This document shows positions 11,240-25,700 of a DNA stretch of 64,000 nt, piece after piece (the stretch's first letter is position 1; each line of letters opens with the position of its first letter). This stretch comes from Brachyhypopomus gauderio. Taxonomy: Eukaryota > Chordata > Actinopteri > Gymnotiformes > Hypopomidae. The stretch covers positions 1,161,001 through 1,225,000 of the forward strand of contig NW_027506880.1 in NCBI RefSeq assembly GCF_052324685.1, written 5' to 3'. The position numbers and the translations under genes are program-made. Under the pieces are notes generated by a model. It did not search any database. It was given only the letters and a program-made list of their open reading frames with translations, and was not told the DNA's origin.

Positions 11240-14200
11240 GTCATCAAATAATCAATTCAACAGATTTACATTTACGGCATTTAGCAGACGCTCTTATCCA
11301 GAGCGACTTACAAAGTGCTTTGCATCCGATCACAGAATTCATCCTAGGTAATAGGATAGGCTAGAATTCAAGATACCATTGAGTCAGACTACTACTAAAC
11401 TACAGGAGTCAATGTCATTACCTAGTGTTTTGCAAGTTAGACATTTGCCAAGAAGCAGAAATAACCATAGACAGACATACAATTTAAAGAACAACGGCAA
11501 GTGGTATCAGCTGAGTTAGTGATCTGGTAAGAACTCAAAAAAAAGGTGGGTCTTCAGTCTATGCTTGAAGATAGCAATAGACTCTGCAGTCCTAGCAGCT
11601 AATGGAAGATGGACGGAGAATAGTCTGGAGCTTTGACTTCCATGAGACTTTAACAGATCACTTCCCTTTTTTTTTAAATTCCCAATTTGTTTACATTGCA
11701 ACTAACACAGTAGACCCAGTAATGCATAAGGTGGAATGGGTGATGAGTTGATTTTACAGGGCTTGTTGATGTACCAAAAGTGAATCAGTGGATCAGTTAT
11801 TTGGCCTAGAAATAGAACTATTCAAATTAAAATAACTCATCTAACTCACCTCTGTTCAAAATGTTCTATCTATCAGTCTTTTTTATTAAACCATACCCAC
11901 CTACGGCTTTGCCAGTCTGCACTACACTTCGACTGGTGGTCATCACAGCATTTCCAAGCTTTTTCCCACGTTCGCTGTTTTGCACTGAACTGCATCAGCA
12001 ACAAGAGAAAAGACGAGCAGTGAGCCTCATGTGACAAAGGTCAGCAATCGATGACAGGAGAGGAAAAGACAAAACCTACATTTATACATTTATAAACTTC
12101 TTAAGTCTCTCCATAAGTCATGTTGCACTTCACATACATGGAACAGGTATGCATGGAATAATTGCAATTATTGTGGTTAATCGTAATTTATTGTAATTAA
12201 TCACAATTTTGTCGATTATTCCCCAATTGTTGGGGGTGGGGAGCACTATACATTTATCTGCAATTTTTTTACACCCCACCCCAGACTAATTGCATCAACA
12301 GATTAATCACCACTAATTAACTCACACCTTGCAATGAAAAAGCAAATGCATTTATAGCTGGTATGACATCATTCATCATTTTCAAATAGAGTACTATTTT
12401 TTTTTATAAACAAATATGCCTACATTTAAATATATGCTCACATGGAAAATCCATCCATCTCTGCTGACATAAATGTATTTTTGGTAGTAGACATAAAAAT
12501 TCTACATTATTGCAAGTACTATTTGCCTATTATAAATGCCTATATGCATGAAGATGAGTAAATCAATCCTACTTTAGCACTTTAACGTAAAAGGTTGTAT
12601 GAAAAAAAATGAAATTAATAAATTACATAAAAGAAGGAAGGAAGAGAATGGTGGGAGGAGGAGAAAGGTGTTGAAAACACCATGGAGTTGGAGTTGAAAA
12701 CACCTGGACCAAACCTTTCAACAGCAGAGTTGTTTAGGTTCCAGAGTACTTACTGGGACAACCGAAGCTTCACATCAGTTACGCTATACTGGCCTTGAAA
12801 TGGGTGCCTGTCAGGAGGGCAAAGAGATCTCTTATTACTCGCGTATAATACTAACTTATAAAACTTAAATTCTACTATACAAAATAAAAAGTAGTGTTAA
12901 AGAAGAACTGTACAATAAAAGCAATAGTCAAGGAAATTGAAAATGTGCACACACACTATATGGTATGGCAAATCAGAGATGAGCTTTAATTCCAAGGTGT
13001 CTGTGGTTTTTATATCATTATTTAACAGTATCTTTGAACTCATACAGTTAAGATCCATTCAGGCTCCTCTAAACAAGTTATGCTGAAACATTAATGTAAA
13101 ACTTTCATCACAAAACATTTGTCTTGTCTGCTTACATAAAAATACATGACGGTTGTATAACCCCAAGCTCAAACAAATGTTTTTTCTCCATAAAAGCATC
13201 AAGCTCATGATTATGTAGAACTTATCATAGATTTTAAAAAAAAGAAAGAAAAAAAAACACCAAGTTAAAATGACGAGTGACTAATGATGAATGAATGAGC
13301 ATGTTTTGCACTTCTCTCCCCGCACAAGTTCTTCAAGCTTTGCAACAGGATCTATCGAGTGTCCTTATGATTCCACCTGTTTTTACTTAGAGGCAAGCAG
13401 GCAACAGTGCGACTGCCAGTCTAAGCCCAGGTGAGGATTACCTACCCTGGAGTGATCTCAGCCATGGCTGGGTGCTTGTTGCTAAACCAGACTTTGTAGT
13501 TGTGTGTGCCCTTCCACGCAGAAATGAACGGGGCTCCGTAGTCTGCTAGTAGTTTTTCATTATCTGAGGAAATGCAAAAGAGGGATCAGGGTCAGCTGAC
13601 TGATCATGGAGTAGTGTGTGTTGTTGTATGGTGACGTTTTATCACGGAGAACTGTGTGCAACCCACAGCAGAACTTGGACTAGCAGTATCAGAAAATACA
13701 AAGTAATGTCTGAGCCATTGATAATAATAGTTTGCAGAATTTACCAAAATGTTTCTAAAAGAAAAAGAAAGAAGTCAGTCAGCAATCTAGTACTGCCTTT
13801 TCTTTCATTTTGCACACATTCATTATGTTTTTAATCAGAATATCCTAATGGTTCTAATGGTTTCAGGAAATAATTAAAATATGTAAAATTTGAAAATAAT
13901 CTCCACAACCAGTAATGAGCAAATAAGTAAACTGTAAAGCATGCACTAGAGAGATACATGGCGAGATGCTAGCACAGAGGTGGACAGATTTTGTATGACT
14001 CAGCTGCTTATGTACATTTATTTTCACACTTGAGTGCTGCTCCGTTGGTGACAGTCTATCAGAAGTGACAGTCGGTTAAAGAGTCTCACCCTGGACCCGT
14101 GTTTCAAGTTTGGTAAGTATTGGACAAACGGGTCATTAATTACAGTTCTTACTGTGACTAAGTTTCACCCACTAAATATTTCAAGGTTGTAAGAAAGAAA

Positions 14201-14361
14201 AAAAAAAAAAAAAACACACTTTTTTTGCTAATCAATTACTGCATATATTGCACGTTTTATTTTGAAGCTGAGCCTCAGCTTCTTCTTGCTTTGTAAGTCT
14301 TTAAAAGGAGAATGATAATGCAGGAAATATCACAAATTTATTACCAAATCTTTGAACTCTA

Positions 14362-14439
<78 letters not shown>

Positions 14440-17400
14440 CGTGCTTTTGTAGCATACCTTCCTGTAGTGTAGACGCTAATAAAGAGTGGACGTATAGTGC
14501 AAACTGAGCTCTGATCCACTCGTCTCCTCCTTCCCAGCCGGTGCCGTCCAGGAATACATCTTCTCTGTTCTCAGTCACGTGTTTCACCAGGTAGTCAGAA
14601 AAGCGTAGGTCAGCAGTACTCAAACTGAGCACTCTGCGCATCTCTGGATCCTGGATCTGAATACGAGCTTCTTCTATCTGCAGAAGACATAAAACAATTA
14701 AGAAGGAAGCAGCAGCTGAAGCAACACTTACGTAGTGACCAGAGGTGGAAAGAGTACTGAAAAATTGTAATTGAGTAAAAGTATCATTACTTTGCCTAAA
14801 ATCTACTCAGAGTAAAAGTAAAATTACCCATCTCAAAATTTACTCGAGTAAAAGTACAAAATTACTTCATTACTTCATTTCAAAAAATTCACCACAAGTT
14901 GTTTTAATCGATTTCAAAGTGTATTTAAGTGCACATCCACACTTGAAAAAAGATCAGCTGGGTTCAGGAACATACTTCCTCACAGCACAAGGACAGTCAC
15001 AACCTGTACCATAAAGTGCAAACAATTTTCAGTCCTATTGTCCAACGGACAACACTATGATAAGAATAAAGAAATTTAAATTACAAATTATTCAAAAAAC
15101 TAAATGCACACAAAATTAAGTGCCCACAAGATGCCACAAATCAAACTAAAATGCAACAGGACTCCACTACTCACAATAAAATGCCCACAGGATCCCACAT
15201 CAAAAATTTAAAAATAGGATCCCACAATTTTAAAATAAGTGCTCACAGGATCCAACTATTCAAAATACAGTGCCCACCGGATCCCACTATTCACAATAAA
15301 ATGCCCACAGGTTGACACAACTCAAAATAAAATATAAAATGACCACAGGATCCCACATCTCAAATTAAAACAAAATGTGTACAGGATTCCACTATTTAAA
15401 ACGCTCACAGGATCCAACTATTCAAAATACAGTGCCCATAGGATTCCACTTTTCACAATAAAATGTCCACAGGATCCCACAGAACCGGATAGATAGAAGA
15501 TTTAAAGATAGAACAATCTCATCCTTTTGGAAAAAAAAGTGCACCACATTACGACCTGATTATGAGACAATGGAAAGGGCGCACGCAAGGCAAGGCCATG
15601 CAATTGGCCTTCAGTTCTGGGACTCAGAAGTTAAAATTTCTGCCCGCATTTAATTTTTCACCATCAATATTTTTTTACTCAGTAATGTGAGGGCATTCAA
15701 ATGTAGTGAAATAAAACTACTTGGGTCAAAATGTACTCAAGTAAAAGTAAAAATTACCTATTTCAAAAACTACTCAGAAAATTACAAATTACTCATAAAA
15801 AGTACTCAATTACAGTAATGTGAGTAAATGTAATTAGTTACTTTCCACCCCTGGTAGTGACACGAAAATATTCAAATGAACTACTGTGATTTACAATTAG
15901 AACCGCCTTACTCCTTAAAGCAAAATTTTCTGGTTGCTTATGACCAGCAGTTCAGAACAGGACAGTTCTCAAAATTGACATCATTTTCATTATCTGAAAA
16001 ATCAGCTTTGCAAACAACAACAAAAAAAGCAAACCTGCACTGCTTTTCTGTGCACCACAAGTGTCGTCAGACAGACAAGGCTTTTGATCTCCAGAGTTCA
16101 TCTCTTTAGAGTTGCACTGGGGCCATGAGGCATGGTGAGCTTCAGCCCAAAATTTTGCATTTGATACCGAGTACCAAATACCATCCATCTGCTTTAAACC
16201 CTGCCAAGTAAGTAACCTAAAACAGACCTACATCAGTGATGATGGTGTACGATACAAAAGAACAAAAAATATGAAGATGCCTGCCACTACCATTTTAGCC
16301 TTCATAAATATCTCCATCCATTCTCAGATGAGTCACCAGTTACTTTAATGGCTGTCAACCACCACCAGAGCAATCTGTTCTGCAGAATGAACACTGCATT
16401 ATATTTCAACACCCCTAACCCCCTGGTGTGACAGGTTCTGAGACACCAGTCGTCTGCTTGGTTAGCATTACGTTGTTGAACAGCAGACTGTCCTGGTTAG
16501 GCCCCACCTGAGCAACCTGTCCTTTTGCATTCCAATGGGTGTAATTCCACCCCACAGCGTGTCTGTTCATTAAAGTCTCCACGCATATCTGCAGGCCATG
16601 GCTATCACTGTGCGTTTGGCTCCCTGGTTCCTACATGCTCTAGTTTGGCCTCGTTAGGCCCGGGCAGCATGATGGCTTCACTGCAGACATTTCATGGAAG
16701 ACGTACAGAGAAACTAGATATGTGGATCATATCCAACTTTTACATTAATGAGACACTTCCTTCGACAGATGCAAACCATTCACCATGGTGTAGGCATCAC
16801 CATAAATTCATTAGAACAAAATGTACAACAAAAAATAAATAAAACCTGTGTAAATTGTAAGAAAGCAAATGATTCAATGCCATGTATCTGGATGCATGAA
16901 CACCTATACCTGTACAAAGTCAAGACCAGAACAGTCTTCATACAGAACTCTGAGATATGCTGGAGGACATCACTAGAAGCCCACTGGCCAGGTGACCATA
17001 ACATTTGGAATAGAACAAGGAAAAGCACACACTCTCCACACTGCTGAACTGCATGTCTGAACCCTCTAAAGCAGAAAAAGTGGATACAGGTACATGCTCA
17101 TGAGTGGAGAACAATCTACAGAGTCTCTTGGGCTTGAGACGTGTGGTCAGCCAATGGTAAAAAGAGGAAAAGTGATCAGGTAAGAGGGATAAAAGATTAA
17201 CACACTATGATGCTAAAAAGAGCAACACAGTAATGCTAAGAAGAGCAAAACAAAATAATGCTAAAAGATTAACACATTATAATGCTAAAAAGAGAAACAC
17301 AGTATAATGCTAAAGAGTACCACACTATAATGCTAAAAATACTAGCACACTTTAATGCTAAAAAGAGCATGCAACAGCTTCCTCAACTATTCTTCTCTCA

Positions 17401-19734
17401 TCTACAAATTTTACTCCCAATGATGTAACTTGTCAAAGTGTGTGACACCAAAAGTGTGGGTTAAAACTACGAGAAGCATTTTAAGATTGCCCACCTAGTG
17501 TTGTTTTAGTCATCAATGACACAACAAGAATGGCCAGGCAAATACAAGCAAGCAATCGGTGATGCAAGTGTAGAAACTGAAGAAGAATGAGGACAGACAG
17601 AAAAGAAAATGGTTTTTCAATGACTGTGACTCACTTCTACAATGGCGTCACTGAGGTGCCTCTGCTGGCGAAACAGGATGTTGGTTGCCCCGGCGACAAA
17701 ACCGCGCACTCTCACATCAGACAACAGGTGATGCTGCTGCAGAGCCATGTAGGGTAAGCACAGGTAACCCTGACAACACAAAGCCATGGGGCACATGTGA
17801 GAAGCTCATTCCTGCATCACAGGAAATATCGCACTTTGTTGTTTATTTCTTTGTATGTTAATTAGCTACTAGGACAATGCAATTTTGTCTTTAAGACCAA
17901 GGCAGTGCTGGTTAGACTTCAGTTCTCTATATATAGAGAGAACTTCATATAGAAGTTCAGCAATACGTGTATTACTTACAAATACAAATTGGTTTGCCCC
18001 TGGCAGAACGATTTAATCAAGATGTGTATCAAATGTTAGGTGCTTTGCCTAATGAATGAAATGGGCCTAATGAATATTCATTTTGAAGGCGGAGCTATCT
18101 CTGCAGGGGAATTGACACCATTTGGTACACATTTCATACCAGAGGGTACCCATCAGTACCAGATATAAACTCCAAATATAACAGGACAAGCCACTATCTG
18201 GGCCTAAACCTGCTACAGTCTTTAACACTATGAATTTGACAAGATTATAAAGACACCAAACATGACAATTCAAAGGACAGCATTTTTCAACACTTACTGA
18301 CAGAATGATATCAAGACCAGAATTGTTTAATTTTAAGAAATTGACATAATTTCTTAGGGGTTTAGAAAATGTTTGGTGTTTAGCATATTCACACTCAACA
18401 GGCAAATGTGTCTAACCTGATTAATAATCAGTCCACGTTCAAAGTTTCATAAACTTAAATTAAGCATCCAAAAACACTAGTTTGTGATACTGACATTATT
18501 TGCATTTGGACCAAAGAAGGTTAGGTAGACCAAAAGTGACCCCGGGGTTTGAGAACATAAGTGAATTAGTAACCCTGAATTTTAGTGTATTCTACTAAAA
18601 ATACAAATACTTCAACAATATTTTGAGGAGATATGCTGGCCTACGTAGAACTGCTGCAAAAAAACAAAGAAAAAAAGGAGACCAGAGTCTAACTTAGCAG
18701 ATGATAACACTGGAGACAACTTTTGCAAAACATATAATTACAGTATGTGTTTTTACAACTTTTGGCAGTGTTGTCTGTAACAGGTCTGGAAACATGGTCA
18801 CGACAAAAATTGAAAGCTGAATTTTGTGTTGCTTGTGAGGTGTTAGGTGTGTCTGCACCTTTGTAAAGATCGCAAGGGGCAGCCCATACCGATCCTCCTC
18901 CAGGCCAGACAACAGGCCTTGACTCAGCATCCCCTGGTCTGTGGAGGGCCGTGGCTGGACAGTGATGGGCACGCTGGAGTCGGGTGCTGGATGCTCCATG
19001 GTGCCTGCCTCATTGCCCACACCTCCCACACCGCCCTCCTGCACACTGGGTTCCAGAGTCTCCCAGTCACTCTCGGACGACTCTGGTGAGGTCTGGGATG
19101 GAGTCTTAGATTGCTGGGGATCCTGAGTAGTAACGGAAGACCATGACTGGCTGTCTGTGGGTTTGTGGGTGTCGGAATGGACGGTGGTCTTGAGGTCAGA
19201 GGGCAACTCTTCAGTGTCAGTGATGACCTTGGCTGGGTCAAGGTTCTCGGATACACTGCTCTTAGAATGATAGTGAGAGGACTGAGCTAGGCCATGCTCG
19301 AGCATACCTAAAACACACACACACAAAACTTAGTTTTCTATAAACAACCCCTAACCCTTGTCTTGCACTTTCAGCAATATTTCTCTTTCTCAAACACACA
19401 CAATGAACTGTGAGGACTCACCCGGAAACAGTGAGAGGACAGTCATAAGAGTTCCCACTAGTCTGTTTACGGGCGACACATAAAACAGGACCTGCAGGGC
19501 AAGACATATGATTTAGGGTTTTTTGCTTTGCTTGTACACACAGGTAGGTTGTTTAGTCTCCCACAGAACACTTTTGCAGACCTTCTTTTCCAGCAGGATC
19601 AGCTTGAAGAGAATAAGAATCTGCAGGACCAAAGACATGAAAATAATTACACACACTGCATCACTGCGGAAATCAGAATATTCAAATGCTGGTACACATG
19701 TTCACACATGCACACACACACGCGCACACACACA

Positions 19735-19790
<56 letters not shown>

Positions 19791-22700
19791 TGCACACACA
19801 CAGACATGCACACTGAATGAAAAGCTCAACGATTTAAAATATCTCATTGCAATCATTAAACAGCATCGTTACCTTGTGCTTAAAATGCAATATTAAATCT
19901 CGCGGAGACAAACCTACAGAAACAGGAAAAGAGGAGGACTGTTGCTGAGGGACTGTCACGTTATGGGGTCCTATTACAATGTGAAAGGGCTCAAACCAAC
20001 ATCAAAACATCAGCCAATTCATAGAGGCTATTTTACATAGTCTTGGATATTATATGATGCATTTTCATCTGAATGTGGAGTAAATAAACACTGCTCAGTA
20101 GTATGGCTTGAGGGAGTCACTCTGTACATGCCTGTGTGCCCCCTCTGGTAATATACTGAACAGTTTAGTAAGTCTACTAGCAAAATGTCAGGAAATCTGA
20201 TCAATGAAATGTAAGGGCGTACTCACACTACACTGTAAAAAAAAATCCTAATTTTGTGGAAAATAACTGTAAATATTTAATGTATTTTAACATTTTTTCC
20301 AATTGTATGCAAAACTTTGTAAAATTACAGACATTTGTAATTTGACAAAATGTCTTTTATTTTAAGTATTATGACAATAATTACAAGTTACATGCTTTTC
20401 TCGTTTTTTTACGGAAATAATACAGTATTATTTATACGGTATTTTTCTGCTTTCTTAAATTATATACAGATTCATGTATAATTACAGCAATTATCTGCAA
20501 TTAAACATTCGGTTGATTATATAAAGGTTTATGTCTGTAAGAACTAAAAAGTTTTTTTCTCTGTCATTTTAATCAAAATCTTATGTCTTTTGGCACTGCT
20601 GGTTTAAACATGATTTTCAATGTCAGAAATTAATGTGGTTTTCATAGTATTAGCTTACATGTATCAATACTCGTATTTTGATTGTTAGGCGTCCTCGTAA
20701 TTCAGAGGATCCATTGATGTTCAGGAGAAAAGTGTACACAGAACAAAATATATAGGTTCGGACATATTAATTTGCCACAGAACGTGATGGTAATTGATTA
20801 GACGAAAAAGAAAATAATTTCTGCAATTGAAAATGCTCATTTTTATGATGCCTACAGAATGAAGAGTGACTTCCTAATGTCAGTTCAGACATTAGATTTT
20901 TACATTGGCATATCTAAAGTATGTAACTGTAGTAATGGCTGTAGGAGATTTCTGTTGATTGTTCCATCTCTATTGATGTCTGTTCTCATTTTAGTTCTTG
21001 TGCAGTCAGTGGCAATAGAAAATGGCAGTTTGTTTGGGTGCTGGACTTTTAAAAGAAACATTTCTAAACACTGGGTCTATACTTGAACATAACCAAGGAA
21101 ATAACCTGTAACACACTGAGAGACAGATTAACTGATATACTGGTAGACGTACACAGGGCCGGAGTGGGACACATTTTCAGCCCGGGAGTTTCATGTCCAA
21201 ATCCGGCCCAAAATTATTTTTCCCTCCCAATCGGCCCAAACTAGAGACTGACATGAGCCGGCCCATCGGGAATCCTCCTGAATCTCCCGATTAGCCACTC
21301 CGGCTCTGGACGTACATTGTAATGGAACAGGCTTTTAAACTTAAAAATGTGTGTGCCTATAGTTACACACTGGAATAAAAGCACAACTTGAACAACCACT
21401 TAAATATAAATGTTATCTCTAGGCTAGGGGCATAAACGTGATTTGAGCTCAACGTATTGCTTTTATCCATAATTGGTTAATCTGACTGTCATTCAGGAAA
21501 CTGGCCAATGACAACTGTTCGCGCCTCTCAGGTCATGTTTAAAAATTTCAGCGAGTGTGTGCTGACGGTGGACATTACGGTCGGTCAGAGCTATGGTGGC
21601 TAGCTACCTGGATTATTTTACATCTGCCTGCCAAATTATTATTTTGAGCGGATTATCGTTGGATGATTTAACAAAATAAGATGGAAACGGGAAATTTAAG
21701 TGAAGCATTATTGGTGACATCAGGTAAGAAAACGTCCTTAATTTATGTAAGCCAACGTTAGCTAGTTAACTAACTAGTTAGCCCAGTTTAAAAACACATT
21801 TCACTTGAATGTTTCATTTGATAAAGATGAAAACAATAAAATATTAATATTTAACTAATATTTTCCGATGCTTTAAAATACTTTAAATCGATCACTGTTA
21901 AATAATGCTCTATGCGGTAATCAAGTCTTTGTTATAAGGTTAATTGAACATAACTAAATCTAGCGACAGCTAGTTACTCAATTTCGGTATCGGTCTCATT
22001 TTGAATTGGTTTTAAATGTGAGGTGAACCTTGAAATAGCTGAGCATTTTTCTGAGGTAACGTTAAGTCTAATTTGCTAGGAACGTCGCCGACTATTCTAT
22101 CGCTAATGATTAATATTCACATTAAATGATGTACAAATCAATGTGCTTAACAGTTCAGCTTTCTCCATATGCCACTGATGTCGCATGTTGTAGTTGACGT
22201 CATTTCTACATTTTTAGCACTCTGGATCTGGATTTTGGGTGACAGACATTAATGGGGTTTAAAAAATCCGCCTCCATCACATTCTGCGTGGCTGAATATT
22301 GTACCGTCCGCCAATGGGCAGCGTTGAGGGGTGGAGTCTACAGGCCTCCCAGCAGGCCCTGCGGTGAGTTCCCTGTTTCCCTGGATGTGTGTTGTATGTG
22401 TGTTAGTGTGTGTTAGTGTTCCCCCTCCCTTTTCCCCTTAGAATCAGTGTATTTGGCACTTGTTTATGCTTTTAGCGTGTTGCTTATAAAATAACAGTCC
22501 ACTAACATTGGTGTCATGACTCATTCTGGTCCTTCTGACTTGACACTGTACAATATGTAATGAATATGAATAGACTTAAAACTGCAGCATTTTTTTTGTC
22601 GAAACCTTTCCAGATTAATGGAGAAAATCCTATGCAATTGAAATTCATGTTGCAACTGGACCACTTCTCAGTTAAGCTAATGCAGATCTGCACTGAAGAA

Positions 22701-25700
22701 AGAAAGGGTGAAGGAGACCATGTATGGTTTGTGTAAAAAATAAAAACACCATTATTGGGATCATTGTGAAGATTTTGTCCATTGCATTTTAACCCTTAGG
22801 GAATAAATATGCTTTCTCATATGTTAAATATGTAAAGCAAAAAAATAATATGCACCAAGTTTGGCCTACATTTTGTTTACTGTACAGAGCTAGAGCGCAA
22901 CACAGCCCAAAGCAGGAGCGCAACACAGCCCAGAGCAGGAGCGCAACACAGCCCAGAGCAGGAGCGCAACACAGCCCAGAGCAGGAGCGCAACACAGCCC
23001 AGAGCAGGTGCGCCACAGCCTAGCTCACACTACTGGCCATTATGTTGAGGTGAGTGACTCTCCCTGCTGCACCACTACACTGGATCTTCAGGATCTGCCA
23101 CCTCCTGAATCCCTCTTCACTGTTTATGTGTTTTACAAGATTAAGTGCTAATTCACAGATATCATTGTCATGATTCAACATAACAGAGAAGTCTGATCCC
23201 TTTTTGAAATGGCTTTGCAGTTTTCATTCTTGGATGAAAACTGATGTCCAGATGTATAAGCTTAACAAAGCTCTGTAGGTTTTCAAAGGGACTCCGATAA
23301 GGTGAACGTATCACATTTTTGTCTCTTTGAAAAAGAGCTTTGTTAACCTGCACACTTGTACCCCTAGACATCAATTGTTTTCCAAGGATGAACTTTGAGT
23401 AGTAATTTCAATATCAATACATTTTCTACCTGCAAAGATTCAGAATCTAACCAAGTAAATGATGATTCAAAGACTTATCATTTATACCAAATCATGGTAA
23501 ATATTTCAACTCATAAGAACTATTACTAATTACATTACTAATATTTGTAATGTTATTGGCACAAAATTAACAGCAGCTAACTTTGGATTTTGTCTGCAAC
23601 TTTTTAACAGGCAGACTTCAGCTTTTCACTTCTGAGAGGCCAATGACCAGATCCTGCAGATTTCTTCTCTGCAACATACGGAGAATACAAACTTTTCTTT
23701 CACAGGAAGCTACCCAGATGCTTGTACAGTCTCTCATCATCTCAAAGCTGGACTACTGCAACTGCTTACTTATGGATCTTTCTCTATGGGTCATCAGACC
23801 TCTACAACTGATCCAGAATGCAGCAGCACGACTGGTCTTCAATCTTCCCAAGTTCACATGTCACTCCAGTGCTGCATTCTCTTTACTGCCTTCCAGTAGC
23901 TGCATACATCAGATCTAAAACCTCAATGCTTGCTTGCAAAGCCAAAAATGGACCAACCCCTCCCTACATGATGGCCATGGTCAAAGCCCCATCCAAACCT
24001 TGAGTACTTTGAACCTCAAGTACGGCTTGGCTTAAAACGCCATGCTTAAAGTCTCACGGAAAACTAAGTTCAAGACCTGTCCTGGCGCCAAGATAGTGGA
24101 ATGAGCTTCCATTGACTGTCCAGACTACAGAGTCCTTAGCAGTCTTCAAATGACTGAAGACTCATCTGTAGAACAGACTAAATCTCTAGCACTTGTCATA
24201 GTTGTTTCCGGTGTATGATATAGTACCTATGTGAGTTTGCATTTCTTGTAGGTATCCATTTTAATTTCTGTAGTTAAGCAATATTCAGCCTATGTTTTTG
24301 TGTACTTCTAGGTATTTGCATTGATTTCTGTAGTTTAGTAGTATTCTGGTTCGAGGGTATCTTGAATTCTGACCTATCTATGTACTATTTAGAATTAATT
24401 CTGTGAACAGATGGCAAAGCACTTCGTAAGGCGCTCTGGATAAGAGCGTCTGCTAAATGCCCTACATGTAAATGAGAAGGAGTGTATCTTTCATGTCACA
24501 TCAGTGTTATGTGTTTGTACACAGCAAATTCAGAAGTGTTAAATTTCCAGTGTTGGTGTTGCCTGTTAAAAATACAACACCAACAAGTGTTAATTCAACA
24601 CTTGTTTACTCTAGATAGTGTTTTTTCCCAAAAGAGTTGGTGTTATTCCGGGGAGTTAAATTTGTTTAACTCTGTATGGTGTTGAGTTTAAAATCAACAC
24701 CTGACAGAGTTTCTCCCAGAATTCCTACGTATCCTATGTAGCTCACGCCCACCAAATTTTTTTATGTTTTAAAGCGATTTAAAGAGTATATAAACTTCAA
24801 CTTTTAACACTATAGTTTTTTTCACATCAGAATATTTTGACGGCACCCCTGAGGAAGACAGACGGCACCCCAGGGTGCCGCGGCACCCTGGTTGAGAAAC
24901 GCTGGTCTACAGCACAAGCAGTTTCAAGTGTGATTGTGCACTGTCGTCAGATTTTTGCTGCAAGTTTTAATGAGGTGTTTTAATAAAAATTGTTTTTGAA
25001 CAAGAAAATGTTTTGTTGCATGTTTTAATTGTAAGTGACTTTAAATAATAATAGTAGAAACAATGAAATAAGTTTAACACTGGAAAGAATAGTTTTAGTT
25101 ACACTTACCAAGTGGAGTAAAAATAACACTTTAAGTGTTAAATGACCCCGAGTGTTAAATGTAAACAACACTAGCCAGAGTAACATTGTACACTGCAAGA
25201 GTTATTTATTAACACTATTTATTGTAAAATTAACACTGAAAATGTAACACTTCTATCAGAGTAAATTTTACTCTCTGTAGAGTGGGACCATATAAGCTCC
25301 CGAATAGTGTTAAAATCAACACTTTAAGTGTTAATATAACACTGCCAGTTTTACTGTGTAGTTGTGTTCAGGCTACCGATATTGGTGATAGAGAAAGACA
25401 CTGAGTATAGTCCTGGGGATTTAAATTATTAAAAGTGATGATAGAGGACATTGAGGTGCTCAACATTGGTATAATATACTTTTTCATTTGTATAAAATAA
25501 CTTTGCAGTTTGCATTCCACATTTGAGTTTGTCCTGGAAGTCACGATGAATATGGACAGGAAAAATCTGTAAAATTACGGTACTTCTCTGCAGAACTTTT
25601 TGTGCTGTCACTTTATTGAAAGTGCTTAATTGTACTAATTCAGGGACAAGTTGTAAAATAAAGGTATTTCTCTGCAAAACTATTAGTGCTGTCACTTTAT

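Noticed and set aside
12150..12225. AT-rich imperfect palindrome (TAATCGTAATTTATTG and similar) in an AVL9 intron.
   Set aside because: Low complexity; no clear element boundary or function.
19523..19896. Histidine/threonine-rich frames across the CA repeat.
   Set aside because: Pure microsatellite translation overlapping AVL9 exons 7 and 8 on the other strand. The same holds for frames across 7337-7408, 14366-14444 and 56067-56132.
22789..23016. Cys/Leu-rich repetitive frame on the minus strand.
   Set aside because: It is the translation of the 23-bp minisatellite, not a repeat protein.
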